DNA of 64,000 bases from Hirundichthys speculiger (lineage: Eukaryota; Chordata; Actinopteri; Beloniformes; Exocoetidae), in the NCBI GenBank assembly GCA_018398805.1, contig JAGFBZ010000708.1:310001-374000 (forward strand), written 5' to 3'. Positions 51,561-63,515 of the stretch are shown here, one piece after another (positions within the stretch are counted from its first letter, which is position 1; every line of letters begins with the position of its first letter). A program made the translations under genes and the position numbers. The notes below the pieces were generated by a model. That model saw only the letters and a program-made list of their open reading frames with translations. It did not search any database and was not told the DNA's origin.

Positions 51561-52891
51561 GAGGGCTGTACTACGAAGCAAGTTCGACACAGCCAGGCTT
51601 TCTTTGGGTGAGCTGGCTTAACAAACCTGAAACTCTCCATCAGAGATAACCGGTACCACGACGGTGGTTATCAACTATCTTTGTTAACCGCGGCTTTCTG
51701 CTTTCTGCTCTGTGCGAGTTTACATAAAAGGGGGCTTTTGACGCGTCATTTGACGCCTATTCCGGATAAAATGGATAGATGGGGGTCGGTATATTTCAGT
51801 CAGGAGGAGCAGGTTTTAATGATGCAGGGCTATGAGGATTTCAAAGAAATCTTTACGGCCAAAAGCAACACTGTTGGTGCGAATAAAGCCAGAGAGGAGT
51901 GCTGGCAAAAAATTGCAGATCGTGTAAATTCGTAAGTTATATTTATTTCACCACTTAATGCACCTTAATTAATCTCCCTCCCTCTTTTAGAGCGCTTAAA
52001 CTTTAAACTTAATGCAGCAGATTTAAACATTATGTAGGTCTGACTGTCCCATTATGGATGATAAATGAAAATCACTTTAATTTTTTGCTAAATCTATGTG
52101 AAATTAATTAAAGATTTAATATTATCTGTTATACACACTCACCGGCCACTTTAATAGGTACCCTATCACCCTGGGGAATCTTATGAATGAATTATATTAC
52201 AACATTTCACATGAAATTCCACGTCACACTGATTATCAATGTAATGGACTATTAATTTATGTTACCTGCGATTTAGTAAAAGGCTTCTTTTATTTGAAGC
52301 GTGGGCAGATGGCCAGGGAATACTACAAACATATTCAGCAGTTCAGTAAGAACAAGTACAACCTTTATTCCAGTATTCTGGCTCAGATTTTCTGCATTAC
52401 AAACTGAATGCATGTAGGTTCCCGCGGCAAAGAAACGCACACCGTTACTGTGAGCGCACGGCTGCGGTTGGTGGCGCTGCCAATATCTGGCTCTAGGAGA
52501 TTACAAATGTAACGTATTCCCTCATCTGGAAATCTCTAGCGTTCATAGAGAATATGGTCATGGGAAGCCAGCGGATCAGTCCGGTCTCTGAATACTCTCT
52601 CCCTCCATAGAGATCCTCACACAATCCTGGCGCTCAGGTCAACGGGATTTCTCTAAAAAGGTGATGTCATCTCTGAAAGAGGTGCTAAGTGAAAGTGTGG
52701 CGCTTGTTTATAGCCCATTTGAGCCTAAACTCTGCACATAACCTGCTCCGGACCAGGTTAAGCTTGCAGAGTAAGTTACCATGGTGATCTAGCCAGGTTA
52801 AAAGAGAGCCACCTTCGTGGTACCGGAAATCCTGGCTTTAGACTCAACATACCTGGCTAACCTTCTAATCTTGCTTCGTAGTACACCCCTC
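51561..52891 (+). mobile_element. Harbinger-like element nested in hAT
   Basis: Inverted termini GAGGGCTGTACTACGAAGC and GCTTCGTAGTACACCCCTC (one mismatch). The empty site is visible in sister hAT copies (for example around 6150). TGA stands at each edge depending on how the ends are set, compatible with a 3-bp duplication. It carries a Myb/SANT-like exon but no transposase. A fragment CACTCACCGGCCACTTTAATAGG (from 52138) belongs to another widespread vertebrate repeat. Confidence 0.77.
51771..51931 (+). pseudogene. Myb/SANT-like DNA-binding exon
   Basis: From ATG 51771: MDRWGSVYFSQEEQVLMM, GYEDFKEIF, AREECWQKIADRVN, then donor GTAAGT (51932). The helix pattern with W near the end of helix 3 (CWQKIADRVN) matches the SANT-like protein that accompanies Harbinger transposases and helps it bind DNA and enter the nucleus. 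No second exon was identified; a 74-codon frame at 52183 is not clearly related. Confidence 0.62.
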
Positions 52892-53649
52892 TGATCTGCT
52901 CCATGTGTTCACTGTCCTGCTGTTCTCTAGCTGGTTACTTCAGTGCGGCTCCATCTAGTGGCACAGATGTGTAATGACAACAGAAAGTCCAGTCCTCGAT
53001 TATAAAACAAATTCAGTTATGTGGCCTGTTTTTTCGTAGTTTTTTTTTTATGTTAGATTAAAAAACAAAAAACGTAATTAAGATCACGTTTTAATTTTTT
53101 TAATTTTTGATTCATACATGGACTGATAAAGTTACTGAACTTTAACATGGACATTTTCATTTTAAAGTTCTCCCAGACGGAAGATTTGACAGAAACAAGG
53201 TTATTTGTAACAACTGACAAGTTGAACTCCCCGTTAAAAGTTTCTGCTGTTACCTCAGAAATTACCTGTTTTAATGTTCTGATTGTGCTGAGACACAATC
53301 ATTTTGTTGGATTTTGTTTGTAAACTTTTTTTTTTTTTAATAAAAACAGGATGACATTAATGCCCTGGCAGTGGCAATAAGCTTTATTTAATTTTACATT
53401 TTTTAAGATGAGATTTACACTCAATATGTGTTACTGACAAGTGCTGATGTTAAAAGTGTTTGAACAACAAATGTTATGACACTTTAGTTCATATGGCAGC
53501 AGAATATTTAAATAAAAGTGCATTTTACACTACTTTTGAATTCATTATTTGATTTTGCGTATACAATGCGATTGATCGCGATTAATCAGGGAAATAATGC
53601 GATTAATCGTGATTAAAAATTTTAATCGTTGCCCAGCCCTAATAATAAC

Positions 53650-54480
53650 TGATATAAAGATCCAAACATTAAGAGAAGGTACAGCTGGACTGGGTCATAC
53701 TGTAGCTCCGGTTGAACTAACGTGCTGTCAACACATTATAGAATCAACTCTTGTTTTCTCTTCCATTATTTTTTTTTTTTAACTTTATTACAGTCCTGCA
53801 ACCATCCCCCACAACCCCTTCCAACAGCTCCAGCTCCAGTCACCTCCACCAACGCCCGCCTTAATGGCCCCGCCCTCCCCACCCCCCTCAGTAACAACTC
53901 TTTGCATTCATGAGAGGGACGTCAACAAACTCTTTAAGAGACAGAACCCCCGTAAAGCAGCTGGACCGGATTCTATCTCTCCATCCACCCTGAAGTGCTG
54001 TGCTGATCAGCTGTCTCCAGTGTTCACAGACATTTTTAACACCTCACTGGAGACCTGTGACGTACCAGCCTGCTTCAAGACCTCAGCCATCATCCCCGTC
54101 CCCAAGAAGCCAAGGACCACAGGACTTAATTACTACAGACCCGTCGCCCTGACCTCTGTGGTCATGAAGACCTTTGAGCGCCTTGTGCTCTCACACCTCA
54201 AAGCCATCACTGACCCTCTCCTGGACCCCCTGCAGTTTACCTACAGAGCCAACAGGTGTGTAGACGACGCTGTCAACCTGGCCCTCCACTTCATCCTCCA
54301 GCACCTGGACTCCTCAGGAACCTACGCCAGGATCCTGTTTGTGGATTTCAGCTCTGCTTTTAACACCATCATCCCTTCTCTGCTACAGGAGAAGCTCTCC
54401 CAGCTGAGCGTACCTGACTCCACCTGCAGGTGTATCACAGACTTCCTGTCTGACAGGAAACAGTATGTGAAGCTGGGAAA
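53650..54480 (+). pseudogene. CR1/L2/Rex-type LINE, RT first part
   Basis: A pyrimidine/proline-rich leader precedes HERDVNKLFKRQNPRKAAGP (53905 on), the usual start of RT in this LINE. Then SISPSTLKCCADQLSPVF, CFKTSAIIPVPKKPR, NYYRPVALTSVVMKTFERLV, DPLQFTYRANRCVDDAV, and motif A ILFVDFSSAFNTI. A frame change near 53905 separates the leader. At about 54480 the frame changes again ahead of the SPQG motif. Confidence 0.9.
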
Positions 54481-55035
54481 CACATCTCGAACTCACAGAC
54501 CATCAGTACTGGTTCCCCCCAGGGCTGTGTTCTTTCTCCTCTGCTCTTCTCCCTGTACACTAACAGCTGCACCTCCAGTCACCAGTCCGTCAAGCTCCTG
54601 AAGTGTACAGATGACACCACCCTCATCGGACTCATCTCTGATGGTGACGAGTCCGCCTACAGGTGGGAGGTTGACCACCTGGTGACCTGGTGCAGCCAGA
54701 ACAGCCTTGAGCTTAACACTCTAAAGACAGTGGAGATGGTTGTGGACTATAGGAAGAACTCAGCCCCACCTGCCCCCATCACCCTCTGTGACTCCACTAT
54801 TGACACTGTGGAGTCTTTCCGCTTCCTGGGAACTGTCATCTCCCAGGACCTTAAGTGGGAGCTGAACATCAGCTCCCTCATCAAGAAAGCACAGCAGAGG
54901 ATGTACTTCCTGAGGCAGCTGAAGAAATTCAGTCTGCCGAAGACAATGATGATGCAGTTCTACACAGCCATCATTGAGTCCATCCTCACCTCCTCCATCA
55001 CCATCTGGTACGCTGCTGCCACCCCCAAGGACAAG
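54481..55035 (+). pseudogene. CR1/L2/Rex-type LINE, RT second part
   Basis: The new frame shows STGSPQGCVLSPLLFSLY (motif B), KLLKCTDDTTLIGL (motif C, with Thr-Asp-Asp in place of Ala-Asp-Asp), WCSQNSLELNTLKTVEMVV, SFRFLGTVISQDLKWE, and RMYFLRQLKKFSLPKTMM up to ITIWYAAATPKDK. There the minisatellite begins. About 35-40 residues expected after this point are missing. Confidence 0.9.
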
Positions 55036-58000
55036 ACCTGGACCTGGACTCCTCCTGGACCCTGAGACCTGGACCTGGACTCCTCCAGGACCCTGAGACC
55101 TGGACCTGGACTCCTCCAGGACCCTGAGACCTGGACCTGGACTTGGACTCCTCCAGACCCTGAGGCCTGGACCTGGACTCCTCCAGGACCCTGGACCTGG
55201 ACCTGGACTCCTCCAGGACCCTGAGACCTGGACCTGGACCTCCTCCAGGACCCTGAGGCCTGGACCTGGACTCCTCCAGGACCCTGAGACCTGGACCTGG
55301 ACTCCTCCAGGACCCTGAGACCTGGACCTGGACTCCTCCAGACCCTGAGGCCTGGACCTGGACTCCTCCAGGACCCTGAGACCTGGACCTGGACTCCTCC
55401 AGGACCCTGAGACCTGGACTCCTCCAGGACCCTGAGGCCTGGACCTGGACTCCTCCAGGACCCTGAGACCTGGACCTGGACTCCTCCAGGACCCTGAGAC
55501 CTGGACTCCTCCAGGACCCTGAGACCTGGACCTGGACTCCCCCAGGACCCTGAGGCCTGGACCTGGACTCCTCCAGGACCCTGAGACCTGGACCTGGACT
55601 CCCCCAGGACCCTGAGACCTGGACCTGGACTCCCCCAGGACCCTGAGGCCTGGACCTGGACTCCTCCAGGACCCTGAGGCCTGGACCTGGACTCCCCCAG
55701 GACCCTGAGACCTGGACCTGGACTCCCCCAGGACCCTGAGGCCTGGACCTGGACCTGGACCTGGACCTCCAGGACCCTGAGCCTGGACCTGGACCCTCCA
55801 GGACCTGAGGCCTGGACCTGGACTCCTCCAGGACCCTGAGACCTGGACCTCCTCCAGGACCCTGAGACCTGACCTGACTCCTCCCAGGACCCTGAGACCT
55901 GGACCTGGACTCCTCCAGGACCCTGAGGCCTGGACCTGGACTCCCCCAGGACCCTGAGGCCTGGACCTGGACTCCTCCAGGACCCTGAGACCTGGACCTG
56001 GACTCCTCCAGGACCCTGAGACCTGGACTCCTCCAGGACCCTGAACCCTGGACCTGGACTCCCCCAGGACCCTGAGGCCTGGACCTGGACTCCTCCAGGA
56101 CCCTGAGACCTGGACCTGGACTCCCCCAGGACCCTGAGACCTGGACCTGGACTCCCCCAGGACCCTGAGGCCTGGACCTGTACTCCTCCAGGACCCTGAG
56201 GCCTGGACCTGGACTCCCCCAGGACCCTGAGACCTGGACCTGGACTCCCCCAGGACCCTGAGGCCTGGACCTGGACTCCTCCAGGACCCTGAGGCCTGGA
56301 CCTGGACTCCTCCAGGACCCTGAGACCTGGACCTGGACTCCTCCAGGACCCTGAGGCCTGGACCTGACTCCTCCAGGACCCTGAGACCTGGACCTGGACC
56401 CTCCAGGACCCTGAGACCTGGACCTGTACTCCTCCAGGACCCTGAGACCTGGACCTGGACTCCTCCAGGACCCTGAGACCTGGACCTGGACTCCTCCAGG
56501 ACCCTGAGACCTGGACCTGGACTCCTCCAGGACCCTGAGGCCTGGACCTGGACTCCTCCAGGACCCTGAGACCTGGACCTGGACTCCTCCAGGACCCTGA
56601 GACCTGGACCTCCTCCAGGACCCTGAGACCTGGACCTGGACTCCTCCAGGACCCTGAGACCTGGACCTGGACTCCTCCAGGACCCTGAGACCTGGACCTG
56701 GACTCCTCCAGGACCCTGAGACCTGGACCTGGACTCCTCCAGGACCCTGAGACCTGGACTCCTCCAGGACCCTGAGACCTGGACCTGGACTCCTCCAGGA
56801 CCCTGAGACTGGACCTGGACTCCTCCAGGACCCTGAGACCTGGACCTGGACTCCTCCAGGACCCTGAGACCTGGCCTGGACTCCTCCAGGACCCTGAGAC
56901 CTGGACCTGTACTCCTCCAGGACCCTGAGACCTGGACCTGGACTCCTCCAGGACCCTGAGACCTGGACCTCCTGGACCCTGACCTGACCTGGACTCCTCC
57001 AGGACCCTGAGACCTGGACCTGGACTCCTCCGGACCCTGAGACCTGGACCTGGACTCCTCCAGGACCCTGAGGCCTGGACCTGGACTCCTCCAGGACCCT
57101 GAGGCCTGGACCTGGACTCCTCCAGGACCCTGAGGACCTGGACCTGGACTCCTCCAGGACCCTGAGACCTGGACCTGGACCTCCAGGACCCTGAGACCTG
57201 GACCTGGACTCCTCCAGGACCCTGAGACCTGGACTCCCCCAGGACCCTGAGACCTGGACCTGGACTCCTCCAGGACCCTGAGACCTGGACCTGGACTCCT
57301 CCAGGACCCTGAGGCCTGGACCTGGACTCCTCCAGGACCCTGAGGCCTGGACCTGGACTCCTCCAGGACCCTGAGACCTGGACCTGGACTCCTCCAGGAC
57401 CCTGACCTGGACCTGGACTCCTGGACCTCCTGGACCAGGACCCTGAGACCTGGACTCCTCCAGGACCCTGAGACCTGGACCTGGACTCCTCCCTGGACCC
57501 TGGACCTGGACTCCTCCAGGACCCTGAGACCTGGACCTGGACTCCTCCAGGACCCTGAGACCTGGACCTGGACCTCCTCCAGGACCCTGAGACCTGGACC
57601 TGGACCTCCTCCAGGACCCTGAGGCCTGGACCTGGACTCCTCCAGGACCCTGAGACCTGGACCTGGACTCCTCCAGGACCCTGGACCGGACCTGGACCTG
57701 GACTCCTCCAGGACCCTGAGACCTGGACCTGGACTCCTCCAGGACCCTGAGACCTGGACCTGGACCTCCAGGACCCTGAGACCTGGACCTGGACCTCCTG
57801 GACCAGGACCCTGAGACCTGGACCTGGACCCGGACCTGAGGACCTGGACCTGGACCCTCCAGGACCCTGAGACCTGGACCTGGACCTGGACTCCTCCAGG
57901 ACCCTGAGACCTGGACCTGGACTCCTCCAGGACCCTGAGGACCCTGGACCTGGACTCCTCCAGGACCCTGAGGACCTGGACCTGGACTCCTCCAGGACCC

Positions 58001-59372
58001 TGAGGCCTGGACCCTCCAGGACCTGGACCTGGACCTGTGACTGGACCTCCAGGACCCTGAGACCTGGACCTGGACTCCTCCAGGACCCTGAGACCTGGAC
58101 CTGGACTCCTCCAGGACCTGAGACCTGGACCTGGACTGGACCTCCAGGACCCTGAGACCTGGACCTGTACTCCTCCAGGACCCTGAGACCTGGACCTGGA
58201 CCCTCCAGGACCCTGAGGCCTGGACCTGGACTCCTCCAGGACCCTGAGGCCTGACTCCTCCAGGACCTGGAGGACCTGGACCTGGACCTCCTCCAGGACC
58301 CTGAGGCCTGGACCTGGACTCCTCCAGGACCCTGAGGCCTGGACCTGGACTCCTCCAGGACCTGAGACCTGGACCTGGACCTCCTCCAGGACCCTGAGAC
58401 CTGGACCTGGACTCCTCCAGGACCCTGAGGCCTGGACCTGGACTCCTCCAGGACCCTGACCCACCTGGACCTGGACTCCTCCAGGACCCTGAGACCTGGA
58501 CCTGGACTCCTCCAGGACCCTGAGACCTGGACCTGGACCCTGGACTCCTCCAGGACCCTGAGACCTGGACCTGGACCCTCCAGGACCCTGAGACCTGGAC
58601 CTGGACTCCTCCAGGACCCTGAGACCTGGACCTGAGACTGGACCTGGACTCCAGGACCCCTGAGACCTGGACCTGACTGGACCTCCCGGACCCTGAGACC
58701 TGGACCTGGACTCCTCCAGGACCCTGAGACCTGGACCTGGACTCCTCAGGACCCTGAGACCCTGGACCTGGACTCCTCCAGGACCCTGAGGCCTGGACCT
58801 GGACTCCTCCAGGACCCTGAGACCTGGACCTGGACCCTGAGACCTGGACCTGGACCCTCCAGGACCCTGAGACCTGGACCTGGACCCTGGACTGGACTGA
58901 GGACCTGAGACCTGGACTGACTCCTCCAGGACCCTGAGACCTGGACCTGGACTCCTCCAGGACCCTGAGGACCTGGACCTGGACTCCTCCAGGACCCTGA
59001 GACCTGGACCTGGACTCCTCCAGGACCCTGAGACCTGGACCTGGACTCCTCCAGGACCCTGAGACCTGGACCTGGACCTCCTGGACCTGGAGGACCCTGA
59101 GACCTGGACCTGGACCTCCTCCAGGACCCTGAGACCTGGACCTGGACCTGGACCTCCAGGACCCTGAGACCTGGACCTGGACTCCTCCAGGACCCTGAGG
59201 ACCTGGACCTGGACTCCTCCAGGACCCTGAGACCTGGACCTGGACCCCTGGACCCTCCAGGACCCTGAGGCCTGGACCTGGACCTCCGGACTCCTGAGGA
59301 CCCTGAGACCTGGACTGGATTCCTCCAGGACCCTGAGACCTGGACCTGGACTCCTCCAGGACCCTGAGGCCT
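55036..59372. repeat. 31-bp minisatellite grown from LINE ORF2
   Basis: About 140 units (length divided by 31) of GACCTGGACTCCTCCAGG plus ACCCTGAGACCTG, with 6-bp GACCTG expansions, single-base losses and A/G or T/C variants. The plus-strand frame of a unit can be read DLDSSRTLRP. Some units have GACCTGTACTCC (at about 56176, 56423, 56906, 58162), giving DLYSSRTLR, and the final unit passes in frame into AGKIVADPS, the LINE's own continuation. As 31 is not a multiple of three and no unit frame has a stop on the minus strand, two overlapping minus frames of more than 1500 codons arise; these are not genes. Confidence 0.96.
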
Positions 59373-59830
59373 GCAGGAAAGATTGTGGCTGATCCCTCCC
59401 CCGGACACCAACTCTTTGAGTCACTCCCCTCTGGCAGGAGGCTGCGGACCATCAAGACCAAAACCTCACGCCACAAGAACAGTTTTTTCCCGTCAGCTGT
59501 CAGCCTTATCAATAAGACCAGGACCCCCCCGACACCCCCCACTCTCCACCTCTGACTCTGACACTGCTGTCACAATTGACAGAACTCAGAACACTATGTG
59601 CTACATTAACGCTCATTCTGGACTACCTGTTCATTTGCACATTTTCATGGCACATCACTCTTGGTCACTCTGCTCTTAACAGCTTGTGTATATATTTATA
59701 TTGCAATATTTTAGTTTACATTGTTTGTTATATTTTTCCTTAATTGCATGCACCATCATCGCTACAACAAATTCCTCGTATGTGTAAAATCGTACCTGGC
59801 AATGAAAGTTGATTCTGGTTCTGATTCTTA
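59373..59830 (+). pseudogene. CR1/L2/Rex-type LINE, ORF2 end and 3' end
   Basis: AGKIVADPSPGHQLFESLPS and GRRLRTIKTKTSRHKNSFFP, then AVSLINKTRTPPTPPTLHL and a stop at about 59552, match the C-terminus of this LINE. The 3' region ends CTGGCAATGAAAGTTGATTC and TGGTTCTGATTCT, the tail repeat of the family. Confidence 0.82.
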
Positions 59831-61194
59831 TATTTCTGTAAAGCAGCACATAGTTGTCAGTCAGAGATGACTGGACCTAGAGTAAGATGCTTACTAAAAA
59901 AGAAAAAAATCAGATATTCCTTAGAATTTAATTGAACCAAATACTTTGGGGGAAAAAAAACCTATTCGAGTTGCTGTCAAGGCCACCAGGCAGAAGCTGC
60001 AGTGTAACAGTAAATGGATGGATAGAGAGTGAGTATGCAAGTACTTCCAAATTTAAAAAAACCTTTCAAATCCTGCTCCAGCTGACAATTTTAGAGGGCA
60101 AATTGTCAGCATAAAGGAAATAAACGTATTCTTAACAAGCTTGGAGCCTTAAGCATCAGCACTAATGAATGAATTAAACAGATTGGACCCAGCCTTCTTG
60201 ATGTGCAGCCTGTATTTCATCCTGACTTGATACTGAGAGAAAATCAGGAAGAAAAAAAGAGGTTACACACAAAAAGCGGTCATCAAATACCACGAAAGGC
60301 TGTGAGCGGTGCCAGGAAATCTCCTTCGTACTTCCCCGTCTCAGTGTGATTGATGGCGTCTGGGCCTTCTTGCCTTTTAGATCACTGCTTGCAGAAAAAG
60401 ACAGTGACTTTACTCAATGGTGTAGTCATGCAGGGCTGCTTGGAATACATAGTGGAGTCTGAGTCATTCTGCGTAAACTGGCTCGTATACTTTAATCTTT
60501 GACCACGCCCATTCATTCAACAGTTTTATTTGAAGGGTTTTTTTTCCATTCAAACAATATAGACCCAAACTGGAGTACATGAGGGGTAAAAGCATTAAAA
60601 CAAAAGATTTTTTTTTTTAATTTGAGATTTGCAAATAGCTATTTTCCATGATGACTGTTTTGCATATAATTGGAAACCTCTTAAGACGTTTTAGTTAACC
60701 ATCAGCCTGAATAATTCTCAGATGACCCATGAGCTTTGTGAAAAGGTAACTCAGTTTAATGTGAGCAGGAATTTCCTCCCCCTGCATGAATTTGAGGCAG
60801 CCTTGGACGACCCTGAGCTACGCCTGTGGTCTGTCGCCGGAGGCTGAGAGCCTCACTCTCACTCTTTTAACTCTTAATGTAATCAAAATCATCATCGATC
60901 ATCATCCATCTACTGGCGACCTGTCCAAGGTCACTTGCCTTTATCGATAGACGATGGATGGAGATGGACGGGTGGATCGACATCCAGCTGTTATCTTTAT
61001 TGTTTCTGTCCACTTTCATATTTGATTCTGGCTCCAACATTTAATGACTTATGAGAGGTGATTGGTTCATTTACGAGAAATCTGAAAACGTAGTGGTGAT
61101 ACTGTATTCACATGTTGACTCCTAGCAACAGTAGTGTGAGCTATAAACCCCTCCCTTCAGCAGGCATGAACTGATACCGGCTGGCAGGAGGGTT
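59831..61194. other. No gene; possible SINE tail scrap at 60912-60985
   Basis: CTACTGGCGACCTGTCCAAGG and GACGATGGATGGAGATGG look like the end of a V-SINE. The rest shows no feature. Confidence 0.35.
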
Positions 61195-61370
61195 CACCCT
61201 AATGATCCAGGTTCTGGTCAACGATTCTTTCCTCTTAAAGGAACTTTTTAATTGCCTCTGCTTCATATTATTCATTTTCTTGGGGGTCATGCTCTGGGTC
61301 TCTGAAAAGAACCTGGAGACTATTTGGATTGTAATAGATGCTATTCAGATTGAATTGAATTAATCAGAAC
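61195..61370 (+). mobile_element. Diverged LINE/SINE family T1 copy
   Basis: ATCCAGGTTCTGGTCAACG, TTTCCTCTTAAAGGAAC, TTGGGGGTCATGCTCTGGGT and a TTGAATTGAATTAAT tail follow the order of the copy at 63225, with deletions between. Confidence 0.55.
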
Positions 61371-61629
61371 TGCTCTTTTTCTTATAATTCTTTCCCTTTG
61401 TCACTGAGAAATAGAGACATTTGGAATGCAAAGCAACTCTTGAGGTAACAGAAACGTTAAATGACAGAAAGTAAGCATAACATGGCTACATTAACTGAAC
61501 TGGTTTGATTGTATTGAATTCTTCATTTAAATGCACTTGTAAAACTGACGCATGGAAAAAATGTATTGAATTGAAATGAACTGGTTTCTTTTATGGTAGT
61601 AATGATCATAATAATAAGTAAGTAAATAA

Positions 61630-62342
61630 TAAGGGCTGCAGAGAATGTTGATGCTTTTAAAAAGCTGCTCAAGACCCACCTATTTAGGTCTGGGTTTTAA
61701 CTGATTAAGCTCTTAGTATTTTAGCTTCTTCTACTTTATTGTCTTGATCCTATTGATTGAGTCACCTTTTTAATTTGGCTTTTGCCTGATTTCTTTTACT
61801 TAACCATAGTTTTTACATCTCAAATTTTTTACATTTTATACATTTTATCATTATTGTATCTATTATCTGTTTTTATCCTGTTTTACTGTCTTTTAATCTT
61901 TTAGTTTTTAGCTCCAGTGTTTCCTCATGGGTGTCCTCCACACTGGGAGGTGTGTCTGGTCTACCTGTGGGGGTGTGGTCTTGGAGATCCCTCGGGCCTG
62001 GAGGACTGGGGGGGCTCTGCACAATGTGTAGCTCCTACCCTGGTCTATCCGGGTTGAGGTGGTCTCTGTGACGGCGCCCCCTGTGGTTGCAGGCTGTGGC
62101 ACCTCTCAGGGTGGATGGGCTTCCATAGGTGGTTCCTCCTCACCTGGACCCTCAGTACCCTGCCATGTTACTGAACTTTTTACTTTCTGCTGTGGGGGTG
62201 CGCGTGTGTGTGAGCATGAGAGGGATGGGTTTTTATTTGTTGTGTTCCTGTTTTATGTTTTATTTTATTCTGTCAAGCACTTTGTGTTGCATTTTACATG
62301 TATGAAAAGTGCTATATAAATAAAGTTTGATTTGATTTGATT
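61630..62342 (+). mobile_element. L2-type LINE 3' end with (TTTGA)n tail
   Basis: ENVDAFKKLLKTHLFRSGF at 61638-61697 is the C-terminus of the L2 RT protein, with a stop straight after. 3' UTR follows, then AGCACTTTGTGTTGCATTTT, AAAAGTGCTATATAAATAAAG and TTTGA units. 5' truncated, as usual for LINE insertions. Confidence 0.68.
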
Positions 62343-62555
62343 AAATCTAGAACAAGAAGAGTGGTAGAGCCCACTAGCAGCTTTTAGGAATTTTGAAAAT
62401 GAGACTGCAAAAGTCTGGACTTTTCTGAACTCTTTCTTTGAAAGACTGCATTAGATAATATCTTAAAAGTTTCAGCGGCGAGGGTGCATCAGTTTCAGTT
62501 GGATTTTATAATTCACAACAAGCGTAATCACAGGAAGTAAACAGGTTCAGCGCAG

Positions 62556-62790
62556 CCCAATTCAATTCAATTTTATTTTATTTGTTTAGCGTCTGTTACT
62601 ATGTCAATTGTCTCCAGGTGCTTTACAGAGACCCAGATCATGACCCCCGAGCAAATATCATTAACTAAAAATATAATATTAAATCCTAATCAAGGATAAT
62701 AGCAAGTAAAAAAAAACTCCCACAGTGGAAGAAAAGAAAACTTTAAGGCAAACAGTGGCAAGAAAAAACTCACTTTAAGAAGAGTCAACA
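62556..62790 (-). mobile_element. LINE/SINE family T1 fragment (reverse)
   Basis: AATTCAATTCAATTTTATTT at the left, then AGCGTCTGTTACTATGTCAA and CCCGAGCAAATATCATTAAC, nearly identical to 27040-27250. It stops after the AAAAACTCACTTTAAG segment. Confidence 0.8.
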
Positions 62791-62995
62791 CAGCTCAGTT
62801 CACTTCAATCATAATCCAGTTATATTCCAGTGAATCCAATTTGTTATCATCCATGTTAGAAACAAGCTTCATCTGTGTGTGTAGATGTGTTCAGGTTAAC
62901 AGCTGGTGTGGTGACCGGTGATCTAGTCCTCTGACCATCTCACCTCAGTGCTGCTACCTGCATCTGTTTATATAGTCATTTCATTCAGTCATTTG
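62791..62995. other. No recognisable feature
   Basis: Short spacer; the part GTGACCGGTGATCTAGTCCTC (from 62913) is like the complement of 6735-6750. Confidence 0.35.
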
Positions 62996-63215
62996 TGTCT
63001 CTCCTCTCTCTGTCCTCCATCCTCTCTCTGTCCTCCATCCTCTCTCTGTCCTCCATCTTTTCTCTGTCCTCCATCCTCTCTGTCCTCCATCCTCTCTCTG
63101 TCCTCCATCCTCTCTGTCCTCCATCCTCTCTCTGTCCTCCATCCTCTCTCTGTCCTCCATCCTCTCTGTCCTCCATCCTCTGTCCTCCATCCTCTCTGTC
63201 CTCCATCCTCTCTCT
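62996..63215. repeat. 18-bp CT-rich minisatellite
   Basis: Units TCTCTCTGTCCTCCATCC (18 bp) mixed with 14-bp TCTGTCCTCCATCC, about 13 in all. It lies at the 5' border of the T1 copy, whose relatives have a pyrimidine-rich stretch here (compare the complement of 27330-27370), so it likely expanded from that. Open frames on both strands are caused by the repeat. Confidence 0.88.
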
Positions 63216-63515
63216 GTCCTGTCTCTCCCCTCTTTTCTTTCTTTATCCAGCTGGTCTTCATCAGGAAGGTCCCCCCATATGAGCCAGGTCCTGATCAATG
63301 TTTCTTCCTCTTAAAGGGGAGTTTTTTCTTGCCACTGTTTGGCTCAAAGGTTTTTTTTCTCCTTCTGTGGGAGTTTTTACCTGCCATTATCCTTGTTTAG
63401 GATTCAATGTTATAATTTTAGTTAATGATATTTGCTCGAGGGTCTCTGTAAAGCGCCTGGAGACAACTGACATTGTAACAGATCCTATACAAATGAACAG
63501 AATTGAATTGAATCT
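63216..63515 (+). mobile_element. LINE/SINE family T1 copy
   Basis: CTTTATCCAGCTGGTCTTCA, CCATATGAGCCAGGTCCTG, TTCCTCTTAAAGGGGAG, TGCCATTATCCTTG, GTAAAGCGCCTGGAGACAAC, and a tail GAATTGAATTGAATC. The longest example of this family in the window. Confidence 0.83.

Larger units (their letters stand above)
51258..53641 (+). mobile_element. Non-autonomous hAT, family H1, with nested Harbinger-like element
   Basis: Ends TAGGGCTGGGCAAGTTAATG and AATCGTTGCCCAGCCCTA; flanking octamers ATAATAAT (51250-51257) and ATAATAAC (53642-53649). Same orientation as the coding copy at 32665. At 53140-53235 a BED-exon remnant is joined to the 3' region exactly as in the copies at 5329 and 18488. Without the insert it would be close to 1.05 kb. 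Confidence 0.92.

Noticed and set aside
54760..59424. Minus-strand frames of 1554 and 1514 codons rich in Gly, Pro, Ser, Arg
   Set aside because: They lie on the 31-bp minisatellite, overlap each other in different frames, and follow from the unit having no stop in any minus frame.
62948..63400. 150-codon plus frame and minus frames of 73-105 codons
   Set aside because: They translate the 18/14-bp CT-rich minisatellite and part of the T1 repeat.
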